This document shows, one piece after another, positions 48,635 through 57,045 of a stretch of 64,000 nucleotides of DNA; within the stretch, counting starts at the first letter, position 1; each line of letters starts with the position of its first letter. The notes below the pieces were generated by a model, which had not been told where the DNA came from, searched no databases, and saw only the letters and a list, made by a program, of their open reading frames with translations. The stretch comes from Curtobacterium sp. ZW137 (GTDB lineage: Bacteria; Actinomycetota; Actinomycetes; Actinomycetales; Microbacteriaceae): assembly GCF_003762905.1 (NCBI RefSeq), contig NZ_RJKS01000003.1, forward strand, positions 310,001 through 374,000, given 5' to 3'. The position numbers were made by a program, and so were the translations under genes.

Positions 48635-50095
48635 ATGCTGGACAGCACGAACACGGCGACGGCCACGGCGACGCGGGAACTCCGGAACTTCGTCGGAGGC
48701 GCGTCCGTCGAGTCACGCTCGGACACCGCGTTCGGCCTGGTCGACCCGACGACCGAGGCCGAGTACGGCCGGTCGCCGATCTCCACCGCGGCGGACGTCG
48801 ACGACGCCTTCACCGCCGCGAGCACCGCGTTCGAGACCTGGCGCCGCACGACCCCGGGGGAGCGCCAGCTCGCGCTGTTCCGGATCGCGGACGCGATGGA
48901 ACAGCGTGCGGAGGAGTTCGCGGACCTGGAGTCACTCGACACCGGGAAGCCCCGCGCCACCCTGGTCGAGGACGAGATCCTGCTCTCCGTCGACCAGATC
49001 CGCTTCTTCGCCGGAGCCGCCCGGAACCTCGAGGGCCGGAGCGCCGGCGAGTACATGGCCGACCACACGTCGTTCGTCCGGCGCGAGCCGATCGGCGTCG
49101 TCGCCCAGGTCACCCCCTGGAACTACCCGCTCAACATGGCGGTGTGGAAGTTCGCCCCGGCGCTCGCCGCGGGGAACACCACCGTCCTGAAGCCGAGCGA
49201 CACGACGCCCCTGTCCACGCTGCTCCTCGCCGAGGTCGCCGCGGAGTTCCTGCCACCCGGCGTCCTCAACGTCGTCGTGGGGGACCGGACCACCGGCGCC
49301 GCGATGATCGACCACCCGACGCCGCAGCTGGTGTCCATCACGGGATCCGTCCGCGCCGGCATGGAGGTCGCCCGCGCCGCCGCCGGTGACCTGAAGCGCA
49401 CGCACCTGGAACTCGGCGGGAAGGCCCCGGTGATCGTGTTCGACGACGCCGACATCCCCGCCGCGGTCGCCGGCATCGTCGCCGCCGGGTTCTTCAACGC
49501 CGGGCAGGACTGCACCGCGGCCACCCGGCTGCTCGTGCAGGACGGCATCCACGACGAGTTCGTGGCGGCGCTCGCCGAGGCGGCCAGGACCGACGCGCAG
49601 ACCGGCCCGGACGCCTCGACCCCGTACTTCGGCCCGGTCAACAACGTGAACCAGCTCACGCACGTGCAGGACTTCATCGACACGCTCCCCGACCACGCCA
49701 CGATCGAGCTCGGTGGTGCGCGGCAGGGCGACGTCGGCTACTTCCACCAGGCGACGATCGTGTCCGGGCTCCGGCAGGACGACCGCGCCGTGCAGCAGGA
49801 GATCTTCGGCCCGGTGCAGACCGTCCAGCGGTTCAGCACCGAGGCGGAGGCGCTCCGCTGGGCGAACGGTGTCGAGTACGGCCTGGCGAGTTCGGTGTGG
49901 ACGACCGATCATGCGCGGGCGATGCGCTTCGCCCGCGACCTCGACTTCGGGTGCGTGTGGATCAACACACACATCCCGATCGTCGCCGAGATGCCGCACG
50001 GCGGCTTCAAGCACTCCGGCTACGGCAAGGACCTGTCCCAGTACGGGTTCGAGGACTACACCCGCATCAAGCACGTCATGTCCTACATCGGCTGA
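48635..50095 (+). CDS. patD: Gamma-aminobutyraldehyde dehydrogenase (PatD-like)
   Basis: A 486-residue aldehyde dehydrogenase. FFAGAARNLEGRSAGEYM, VVAQVTPWNYPLNMA, HLELGGKAPVIVFDDADI, FFNAGQDCTAATRLLV (catalytic Cys) and SEMPHGG-like AEMPHGGFKHSGYGKDLSQY follow E. coli PatD/YdcW as I recall it. It oxidises 4-aminobutanal to GABA. The start is the ATG giving MLDSTNTATA; one nine codons upstream is possible. It is 24 bp before potA and divergent from lrp, so oxidation and uptake are coexpressed. Confidence 0.9.
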   Translation: MLDSTNTATATATRELRNFVGGASVESRSDTAFGLVDPTTEAEYGRSPISTAADVDDAFTAASTAFETWRRTTPGERQLALFRIADAMEQRAEEFADLESLDTGKPRATLVEDEILLSVDQIRFFAGAARNLEGRSAGEYMADHTSFVRREPIGVVAQVTPWNYPLNMAVWKFAPALAAGNTTVLKPSDTTPLSTLLLAEVAAEFLPPGVLNVVVGDRTTGAAMIDHPTPQLVSITGSVRAGMEVARAAAGDLKRTHLELGGKAPVIVFDDADIPAAVAGIVAAGFFNAGQDCTAATRLLVQDGIHDEFVAALAEAARTDAQTGPDASTPYFGPVNNVNQLTHVQDFIDTLPDHATIELGGARQGDVGYFHQATIVSGLRQDDRAVQQEIFGPVQTVQRFSTEAEALRWANGVEYGLASSVWTTDHARAMRFARDLDFGCVWINTHIPIVAEMPHGGFKHSGYGKDLSQYGFEDYTRIKHVMSYIG

Positions 50096-50119
50096 AGCCG
50101 ACCACTCCCTGGAGGCACC

Positions 50120-51310
50120 ATGGCAATGACCGGCACGTTCGCCGAATCGGGAGCCGACCTGCGGCTCGAACAGATCACGAAGGCCTTCCCGGGGCACACG
50201 GCGGTGGACGCCCTCGACCTCACGGTCCCCGCTGGATCGTTCTTCGCCCTGCTCGGACCGTCCGGCTGCGGCAAGACCACGACCCTGCGGCTCGTCGCGG
50301 GACTCGAGGAACCGACGAGCGGCACGATCACGATCGGCGGGAAGGACGTCACCGAGACGAAGCCGTACCAGCGGCCCGTGAACACGGTGTTCCAGAACTA
50401 CGCGCTGTTCCCGCACATGAGCGTGCTCGACAACGTCGCGTTCGGGCTGAAGCGCCGGCGGATCCCGGACCCGATGACGAAGGCCCACGAGGCGCTCCGC
50501 CTCGTCGAGCTCGAGGCCTCGGCCTCCAAGCGGCCTGCCCAGCTCTCCGGCGGCATGCAGCAACGCGTCGCCCTCGCCCGGGCGATCGTGAACCGGCCGG
50601 CGCTGCTGCTCCTCGACGAACCGCTCGGCGCGCTCGACCTGAAGCTCCGGCACCAGATGCAGCTCGAGCTGAAGACGATCCAGGCCGAGGTCGGGCTGAC
50701 GTTCCTGCACGTCACCCACGACCAGGAAGAGGCGATGACGATGGCCGACACGGTCGCCGTCATGAACGGCGGCCGGATCGAGCAGATGGGCAGCCCCCAG
50801 GACCTCTACGAACTGCCGAAGACCGCATTCGTCGCGAACTTCCTCGGCCAGTCGAACCTGCTCGAGGGTGACGTCCGTGGAACCGAGGGCGAGCTCATCG
50901 TCGTCGCGACCGCCGCGGGCACCATCGCCGTGCCGGCCGCGCGTGCCGTTGCGACCTCCGGCCGCGTGGTCGTCGGGGTGCGCCCCGAGAAGCTCAAGAT
51001 CCGCACCGCGGAGCCCTCGCACGAGGCCGGACGCAACATCCTCGGCCCGGGACGCGTCGTCGACGTCTCCTTCTCCGGCGTCAGCACGCAGTACCTGGTC
51101 GACGTCCCCGGCGCCGGCCGGGTCTCCGTCTTCGCCCAGAACTCGAAGGGCGGGCCGCGGATCGCGACCGGCACCGAGGTCTGGCTCACGTGGGGCGTCG
51201 ACCACGGATTCGGTCTGGAGGCACCCGACGCGTCCGACGCGAGCGTCACCACCCAGGCCGCGCCGGGCCTCCAGGCCGTGGAGACCGCCACCGCAGGTGC
51301 GGTCGCGTGA
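50120..51310 (+). CDS. potA: Spermidine/putrescine ABC transporter, ATP-binding protein
   Basis: A 396-residue ABC ATPase energising polyamine import. Walker A GPSGCGKTT near residue 51, signature LSGGMQQR, Walker B LLLLDEPLGALD and the His switch HVTHDQEEAM are intact. A C-terminal TOBE-type regulatory region follows from about residue 260. GGAGG lies 4 bp before the ATG; a second ATG two codons later is better spaced. The stop overlaps the next gene (GTGA). Confidence 0.94.
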   Translation: MAMTGTFAESGADLRLEQITKAFPGHTAVDALDLTVPAGSFFALLGPSGCGKTTTLRLVAGLEEPTSGTITIGGKDVTETKPYQRPVNTVFQNYALFPHMSVLDNVAFGLKRRRIPDPMTKAHEALRLVELEASASKRPAQLSGGMQQRVALARAIVNRPALLLLDEPLGALDLKLRHQMQLELKTIQAEVGLTFLHVTHDQEEAMTMADTVAVMNGGRIEQMGSPQDLYELPKTAFVANFLGQSNLLEGDVRGTEGELIVVATAAGTIAVPAARAVATSGRVVVGVRPEKLKIRTAEPSHEAGRNILGPGRVVDVSFSGVSTQYLVDVPGAGRVSVFAQNSKGGPRIATGTEVWLTWGVDHGFGLEAPDASDASVTTQAAPGLQAVETATAGAVA

Positions 51311-52515
51311 GCGCCCGACCCGACCTGGTGCGCGGACTGACGTCCGCCCGGGTCAGCCGGCGGGGGTTCCTGGCCGGAGGCGGCGCGGCCGCCGTCGCGG
51401 CACTCCTCGCCGGCTGCAGCATCAAGGGCTCCGCCGCCTCGATGGGTCCCCCCGTGGACTGGACCGCCTTCTGGAAGGACGCGAAGGCGACGAAGGAGCT
51501 CAACTTCGCGAACTGGCCGCTGTACATCGACTCCGACCACGGCAAGTCCGAGTCGCTCGCGCTCTTCAAGGAGGCGACCGGCATCGCGGTGGACTACCAG
51601 GCGGTGATCCAGGACAACGCGACGTTCTACGCCACCGTCTCCCCGATCCTCCGCGCGAAGGGCGCTACCGGGTACGACCTCGTCGTGATGACCAACGGGT
51701 ACGAGCTCACCGAGATGATCAAGAACGGGTTCGTCTGCGAGCTCGACCACAGCCGGCTGCCGAACTTCGCCGCGAACGCGTCCGACTCGGTGAAGGACCC
51801 GAACTACGACCCGGACAACAAGCACTCGGTCGTGTGGCAGACCGGGTTCACCGGTCTGGCGTACAACCCGAAGTACACCGGGCGGAAGATCACCTCGTTC
51901 AAGGACCTCCTCGATCCGGCGTTCAAGGGCCGCGTCGGGTTGATGAGCGACAACACCGAGCTCGGCTCACTGGCGCTCCTGGCGCTCGGGATCGCGCCGG
52001 AGACGTCGACCGCCGCGGACTGGCGGAAGGCCCAGCAGTGGCTCCGTGAGCTGCGCCCGAGCGTCACCGGGTTCTACGACCAGAGCTACATCAACCGGCT
52101 CGAGAACGGCGACACCTGGATCACCCAGGCCTGGTCGGGCGACGTGTTCCAGGCGCAGCAGTCGGGGTTCCCGGACCTGGAGTTCGTCACCCCGGAGGAG
52201 GGGCAGATGACCTGGCACGACAACATGCTCATCCCCCGGCAGGCGGCGAACCCGGTGTCGGCGCTGGCCTGGATGGACTTCTACTACACGCCGAAGGTCG
52301 CCGGGATCGTCGAGGACTGGGTCAACTACGTCTGCCCCGTCCCCGCCGCCGAGGACTACGTCCGCGACCAGCTCGACGACGCGACGGTGGCGGACAGCCC
52401 GCTCGTGTTCCCCGACTCCTCGGTGTTGGAGAAGTCGCACGAGTTCCGCGTGTTCAAGAACTACGACGAGTACTCGGAGTGGAACGGCATCTTCAACGCG
52501 GTGGTGCAGTCGTGA
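51307..52515 (+). CDS. potD: Spermidine/putrescine ABC transporter, substrate-binding lipoprotein
   Basis: A 402-residue extracellular binding protein. The N-terminus holds both a twin-arginine motif (SRRGFLAGG) and a lipobox (LLAGC), so it should be a Tat-exported lipoprotein. The mature part has PotD-type segments FANWPLYIDSD, YDLVVMTNGYEL, GRVGLMSDN and ITQAWSGDVFQAQ. Starts at GTG in a 4-bp overlap with potA. Polyamine specificity is inferred from PotD resemblance and context. Confidence 0.92.
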   Translation: MSARPDLVRGLTSARVSRRGFLAGGGAAAVAALLAGCSIKGSAASMGPPVDWTAFWKDAKATKELNFANWPLYIDSDHGKSESLALFKEATGIAVDYQAVIQDNATFYATVSPILRAKGATGYDLVVMTNGYELTEMIKNGFVCELDHSRLPNFAANASDSVKDPNYDPDNKHSVVWQTGFTGLAYNPKYTGRKITSFKDLLDPAFKGRVGLMSDNTELGSLALLALGIAPETSTAADWRKAQQWLRELRPSVTGFYDQSYINRLENGDTWITQAWSGDVFQAQQSGFPDLEFVTPEEGQMTWHDNMLIPRQAANPVSALAWMDFYYTPKVAGIVEDWVNYVCPVPAAEDYVRDQLDDATVADSPLVFPDSSVLEKSHEFRVFKNYDEYSEWNGIFNAVVQS

Positions 52516-53423
52516 CCGCCGTCGCCCTGGGTGCCCCGCCCGCTGCACCCGTTCGTCGCGGGCGGCGTCGCAGCACGCCGTTCCTGCTCGCGCTGGTCGG
52601 CACCGCGTACCTCTGCGTCTTCTTCGTCATCCCGCTCCTGTCCGGGCTGATCGTCTCGCTCATGTCCGGCAACCCGGACGACGGCTACACGTTCACGTGG
52701 AACTGGGGGATCTACTCCTCGCTGTTCGTGAACCCGCAGGTGCCGTACCTCACGTTCCTGCTCCGCTCCCTCTGGTACGGCGCAGCGGCAACGGTCGTGA
52801 CCATCATCGTCGGTTACCCCGTCGCGTACTTCATCGCGTTCCGGGTGTCCCCGCGGTGGAAGAACCCGCTGCTCATGCTCGTCTTCGTGAGCTTCCTGGT
52901 GTCGTTCATCATCCGCACCGACATGTGGGCGTTCGTGCTCGCGTCGCAGGGGCCCGTCGTCACCTTCCTGCAGGGGATCGGGCTCGCCGGCAAGGACTTC
53001 CACATCCTCGGCACCGGCGGGGCGGTGATCTTCGGGGACGCGTACAACGACCTGGCGTTCATGGTGCTGCCGATCTACGCCGCGCTCGAACGGATCGACC
53101 CGCGCCTCGGTGAGGCCGCGAACGACCTCTACGCCGGCAAGGTCCGGGCGTTCTGGCACACCACGCTGCCGCTGTCCCGCTCCGGCATCTTCGCCGGTGT
53201 CCTGCTGGTGTTCATCGACTGCGTCGGCGACCCGGTGAACTCGGCGCTCCTCGGCGGCACGAACACGTACACGATCGGGCAGGCGATCCAGGACGCGTAC
53301 TCCGGCAACCAGCAGTACAACGTCGCCGCCGCGCTCTCCACCGTGCTCATGGTGGTGCTCGGCATCATCCTGTTCATCTACGCCCGTGTGTCCGGCACCG
53401 ACGACCTCGAGGACCTCGTATGA
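52512..53423 (+). CDS. potB: Spermidine/putrescine ABC transporter permease, first subunit
   Basis: A 303-residue permease with about six membrane helices. An Arg-rich N-terminus (VRRGRRRSTPF) precedes the first helix. The EAA-type loop is GEAANDLYAGKVRAFWHTTLPLSRSGI near residue 205, contacting the ATPase. Starts at GTG overlapping the potD stop, and its stop overlaps the potC start. Confidence 0.93.
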   Translation: MTAVALGAPPAAPVRRGRRRSTPFLLALVGTAYLCVFFVIPLLSGLIVSLMSGNPDDGYTFTWNWGIYSSLFVNPQVPYLTFLLRSLWYGAAATVVTIIVGYPVAYFIAFRVSPRWKNPLLMLVFVSFLVSFIIRTDMWAFVLASQGPVVTFLQGIGLAGKDFHILGTGGAVIFGDAYNDLAFMVLPIYAALERIDPRLGEAANDLYAGKVRAFWHTTLPLSRSGIFAGVLLVFIDCVGDPVNSALLGGTNTYTIGQAIQDAYSGNQQYNVAAALSTVLMVVLGIILFIYARVSGTDDLEDLV

Positions 53424-54286
53424 CCGCCGTCGCACCACCCCGCACCACCGCCCCCGCGTCGCCCGTCTCCGCTCCGGTCGTGCACCGGCACGGCGTGAAC
53501 CGACGCGGGCCGTGGCTCGCGATCGTGTACTGGGTGGTCATCGCGATCACACTCGTCCCGATCATCTACATGATCGTGTACTCGTTCAACGACGCCCCGA
53601 CGAACCGGTTGTCGTTCGCCTGGAACGGGTTCACGACGTACTGGTACGCCAACCTCGTGAACGTGTCGGGGCTCGGCGCGGCGTTCGTGACCTCGGTCGT
53701 CATCGCGTTCCTCGCCGCCATCGTCTCCGTCGCGATCGGCCTGCCGCTCGCGCTCGCCCTCGAGCGGTACAAGTTCCCCGGCCGTGGCGCCGTGAACGCC
53801 GTCGTGTTCGCGGACATCGCCGCACCGTCGATCGTCGTCGGCTCCGCGTCGCTGTCGTTCTTCCTGTCGATCGGGCTGGGGACCGGCTTCCTCACGGTGC
53901 TGCTCACGCACGTGGCGTTCGACGTCGCGTACGTCGTCGTGGTGCTGCGGGCGCGGATCGCCGGGACCTCACGCGCGCTCGAGGAAGCGGCCGGCGACCT
54001 CGGCGCGACGCCGTTCCAGGCGTTCCGGCTCGTGACGCTGCCGCTCTTGGCGCCGGGCATGCTCGCCGCGGGGCTGCTGGCGCTCGCGATGTCCATCGAC
54101 GACTACGTGATCACCTCGTTCGTCGCCGGGCCCTCGGTGACCTTCCCGCTCTTCGTGTACGGCGCCGCGAAGGCCGGGATGCCGCCGCAGGTGCTGTGCT
54201 TCGGGACGCTGGTGTTCGCGGTGGGGCTGCTCGTCGCGCTGCTGAACGGGGCGCTCAACCGACGGTTGGCGCGGACGCGCGGCTGA
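53420..54286 (+). CDS. potC: Spermidine/putrescine ABC transporter permease, second subunit
   Basis: A 288-residue permease with about six membrane helices (first IVYWVVIAITLVPIIYMIVY). The EAA loop is EEAAGDLGATPFQAFRLVTLPLLAPGM near residue 190, followed by SIDDYVITSFVAGP, a segment typical of PotC. It is the last gene of the patD-potADBC operon and is followed after 14 bp by a strong hairpin. Confidence 0.93.
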   Translation: MTAVAPPRTTAPASPVSAPVVHRHGVNRRGPWLAIVYWVVIAITLVPIIYMIVYSFNDAPTNRLSFAWNGFTTYWYANLVNVSGLGAAFVTSVVIAFLAAIVSVAIGLPLALALERYKFPGRGAVNAVVFADIAAPSIVVGSASLSFFLSIGLGTGFLTVLLTHVAFDVAYVVVVLRARIAGTSRALEEAAGDLGATPFQAFRLVTLPLLAPGMLAAGLLALAMSIDDYVITSFVAGPSVTFPLFVYGAAKAGMPPQVLCFGTLVFAVGLLVALLNGALNRRLARTRG

Positions 54287-54300
54287 CCGGTCGCCCCGGA

Positions 54301-54334
54301 ACGTGCCGCACCGATCGAGGTCGGTGCGGCACGT
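54301..54334 (+). terminator. Terminator of the patD-pot operon
   Basis: A perfect 14-bp stem ACGTGCCGCACCGA with a 6-nt loop, followed by CCTTGTCT, lies just after potC. Confidence 0.88.
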
Positions 54335-54404
54335 CCTTGTCTCAGTCCTTCCGGACCAGGTCGACCAGGAGCCTGGCGGGCGTGCGATCGGGCCGGAGCT
54401 CGAT

Positions 54405-54509
54405 TACACTGGACCCGAGCGTTACGACTCGGGAACGGCTGTTGCCCGTCCCGGCTTTCCACTCGGAGAGCAACCGAAGCCCATCACCGTTCCTGCGGTG
54501 GTGGGCTTC
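54405..54509 (+). ncRNA. Candidate structured RNA upstream of the Nudix gene
   Basis: After a TACACT -10-like hexamer (54405) come four consecutive hairpins: CCCGAG/CTCGGG (54414-54433), ACGG/CCGT, CGGCTTTCC/GGAGAG-CAA-CCG, and a 14-bp stem GAAGCCCATCACCG/CGGTGGTGGGCTTC (54476-54509, one G-U). There is no open frame of note. The dense pairing suggests a structured leader or small RNA; it matches no RNA family I can name. The Nudix start lies 96 bp further on. Nothing else is evident in the rest of this gap (54335-54404 and 54510-54605). Confidence 0.45.
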
Positions 54510-54605
54510 ACGCTTGCCCCAGGGTCGCCACCCGGCGGTGTCACGACCCACACGGTCAGCCTATGTGGAATGTCACCGGATACCGTGCTCCCGTACGCTC
54601 GGTGC

Positions 54606-55469
54606 ATGGACGCCACCGAGGTCGACGAGCGGGACAGCACGTGGGAGAACCACCACCCGCGGTTCCGCGTCTACGTGCAGGAACCCTCTGGCGAGACGTA
54701 CACCACCGCGACGTACGACCTGACCGGAGCCGACGTCCTGCAGGCGATGGACTGGGCGCAGCGCCAGGCCGCGACTCGTTCGGACGCCGTCTGGGCGCTC
54801 GCGCTGGTCGGGCAGGACAGCCGCGGACTCCGTGGCCTCACGTGGCTCGTCGGCATGGACGCGAACGATCCGCCGTCCGACGACCACGAGATCGACCTCC
54901 GGTTGCGGATGACCAGCAGGACTGCCAGGCCCGTCGGTGTCCCCTCCCGCGACCAGTGGCGGCCGGAGGGCTCGAGTGCGGCCGTCGTGCACGCGAACCC
55001 GTGGTTCACCGTCACGGAGACGGTGGACGCCTCGGAGCGCAGCTGGTTCCGGCTCCGCTCGTCGGACAGCGTGATCGTCGCGGCCATGGTCGACGATCGG
55101 ATCGTCTTCGTGCACGGCGTGCGGGACACCACCGGTCCCGAGCCGCGCTACGAGTTGCCGTCGGGTGGGATCGAGCCGAGCGACGACTCCGCGGCGGCCG
55201 CCGCCGCCCGTGAACTCCTCGAGGAGACCGGCGCTGTCTGCGGTGAACTCACCGAGGTCGGCACCTTCGTGGCCGAACCCGGGGTCTCGGACGTCCGGAC
55301 ACGGGTGTTCGTCGGGACGGTCACCGAGCGCCGCGAGACCGCACTCGAGCCGGGCGAAGACTGGACCACCGTCGAGCTCGAACCCTCAGAGGTCGACGCC
55401 GCAGTCTCGGCCGGGGAGGTCACCGACGGCGCGACGCTCGCCGCGCTGCTCTTGCTCAGGAGGCCGTGA
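54606..55469 (+). CDS. Nudix hydrolase with N-terminal extension
   Basis: A 287-residue protein. The C-terminal half (about 125-280) is a Nudix domain; the box reads GGIEPSDD...AARELLEETGAV, matching Gx5Ex7REUxEExGU except that Asp replaces the first Glu. It could hydrolyse an NDP-sugar or similar. Residues 1-120 form a separate region (RFRVYVQEPSGETYTTATYDL...) that I do not recognise. The stop lies 14 bp inside the 3' end of the converging GMC gene. Confidence 0.85.
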   Translation: MDATEVDERDSTWENHHPRFRVYVQEPSGETYTTATYDLTGADVLQAMDWAQRQAATRSDAVWALALVGQDSRGLRGLTWLVGMDANDPPSDDHEIDLRLRMTSRTARPVGVPSRDQWRPEGSSAAVVHANPWFTVTETVDASERSWFRLRSSDSVIVAAMVDDRIVFVHGVRDTTGPEPRYELPSGGIEPSDDSAAAAAARELLEETGAVCGELTEVGTFVAEPGVSDVRTRVFVGTVTERRETALEPGEDWTTVELEPSEVDAAVSAGEVTDGATLAALLLLRRP

Positions 55470-57045
55470 GGAGCGCCTCGTCGCGGTCGGCCGCGGCGTC
55501 GTCCCGCAGCAGGCGGTCGGCGGTGCGGAGCGAGAGCGCCATGATCGTCAGCGCCGGGTTCGCGATGAGGGAGCTCGGGAACACCGAGTTGTCCACGATC
55601 CACAGGTTCGGCACGTCCCACGACCGCCCGGCGGCGTCCACGACCGAGCACGCCGCGTCCGCGCCCATCCGCGCCGTACCGACGGTGTGCGCGGTCCGGT
55701 CGAGGACCCGCACGTCACGGCCGCCGGCAGCTTCGACGATCGCGGTCATCGTCCGGATCGCATGCCGTGTGATGGCTTCCTCGTTCGCGCCGGGGGAGAA
55801 GGACACCCGCGCCTTCGGTACGCCGTTGCCGTCGAGTTCGTCGCTGAGCACGAGCCGGTTGTCGTCGTACGGCAGGCACTCCGCGTTCATGCCGACGCCC
55901 GCCATCGACGGGTAGTCCCGGATCGCCCTGACCAGGGCAGCGCCTCGGAGCCCGCCCCCGCGGACCAGCGATGTGGCGAGGGTGAGGGGCTGCACACCGA
56001 GGCTCTGGATGAGGTAGCCGCCCGCGAAGTCGGCGTCGGCGGGACGGACGAAGTCCTCGGTGATGATCGACGACGGGTACCCGCGGTAGGACCGCATCGA
56101 CGCATCGAACGTCGCCCAGACCTGGGTCCCCCCGTGCGCGGTGAAGTTCCGTCCGACCTGGTCGCTGCTGTTCGCCAGCCCGGTGTGCAGGAGCAGGCGC
56201 GGGGTCTCGATGCCACCGGCCGCGAGGACGAGTGCGCGGGTGCGCTGCCGGTGGTCTCGCCCGTCCTGGCGGTAGACGACGGCCTCGACCTCGCCGCGGA
56301 CGTCGAGTTCGATGCCGTGCACGAACGCCTCGGCGCGGATCTCGGCGCCGAACGCGACGGCGGCGGGCAGGTAGGTGGTGTCCATCGACACCTTCGCGCC
56401 GTTGCGGCACCCCTGGTGGCAGGAGCCGCAGGACACGCAGGCCTGGCGGAGGCCGTGGTGCTCCTGCATCCGGTCCTCGGTGGTGAGCCCCACGGGTGCG
56501 TCGGTCGCGGTGATGCCGACCTCGGCCGCGCCGCGGATCATCATGTCCGAGGACGCGTTCCGGGGCGGCGGTCCCATCCGGTAGCGGCGGGCCGGGTCCC
56601 ACGGGTAGTGCGCAGGGCCTGCGACGCCGACGTCGTGCTCGGCCTGTTCGATGTACCGGACGAGCTCGGCGTGGTCGATCGGCCAGTCCTCGCCCTGCCC
56701 GGAGTCGGTGCGGAGCCGGATGTCGTGCTCGTTCGGCCGCGGCGTGAACGCTCCCCAGTGCAGGGTGGAGCCACCGACGCCGGTGCCGCTGTTGTTCGGA
56801 CCGAACGCCGTCGGTGCGGCGCCGCCGCTGATCCGCTCGTCCATCCAGTTGATGTCGCCGGGTGCGGCGACCTCGTCGGGGGTGTGGTCGCCGGGCTCGG
56901 TGTTCGGCCCGGCTTCGAGCGCGACGACCCGCAGGCCCTTCCGGGCGAGCGATGCGAGCAGGGGTGCCCCGCCGGCTCCGGTGCCGACGACGACCACGTC
57001 GACGACCTCGTCCTCGGCGTACCGGCGCTGGTGTTCGAGTCTCAT
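55456..57045 (-). CDS. GMC-family oxidoreductase (gluconate-dehydrogenase large-subunit type)
   Basis: A 529-residue FAD enzyme. VVDVVVVGTGAGGAPLLASLA and EAGPN bind FAD; GGSTLHWGAFTPRP is the flavin attachment-loop region. A Cys cluster CVSCGSCHQGCRNG lies near residue 203, as in the membrane-associated sugar and alcohol dehydrogenases. The C-terminal GMC signature with WIVDNSVFPSSLIANPALTIMALSLR is intact. The ATG overlaps the stop of the next gene, which carries the matching small-subunit domain. Confidence 0.9.
   Translation of the reverse strand: MRLEHQRRYAEDEVVDVVVVGTGAGGAPLLASLARKGLRVVALEAGPNTEPGDHTPDEVAAPGDINWMDERISGGAAPTAFGPNNSGTGVGGSTLHWGAFTPRPNEHDIRLRTDSGQGEDWPIDHAELVRYIEQAEHDVGVAGPAHYPWDPARRYRMGPPPRNASSDMMIRGAAEVGITATDAPVGLTTEDRMQEHHGLRQACVSCGSCHQGCRNGAKVSMDTTYLPAAVAFGAEIRAEAFVHGIELDVRGEVEAVVYRQDGRDHRQRTRALVLAAGGIETPRLLLHTGLANSSDQVGRNFTAHGGTQVWATFDASMRSYRGYPSSIITEDFVRPADADFAGGYLIQSLGVQPLTLATSLVRGGGLRGAALVRAIRDYPSMAGVGMNAECLPYDDNRLVLSDELDGNGVPKARVSFSPGANEEAITRHAIRTMTAIVEAAGGRDVRVLDRTAHTVGTARMGADAACSVVDAAGRSWDVPNLWIVDNSVFPSSLIANPALTIMALSLRTADRLLRDDAAADRDEALLTAS

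Noticed and set aside
54405-54509. Glycine riboswitch or SRP RNA
   Set aside because: Only short motif similarity; the required core helices and the SRP apical loop are absent, and the downstream Nudix gene is not a glycine gene.
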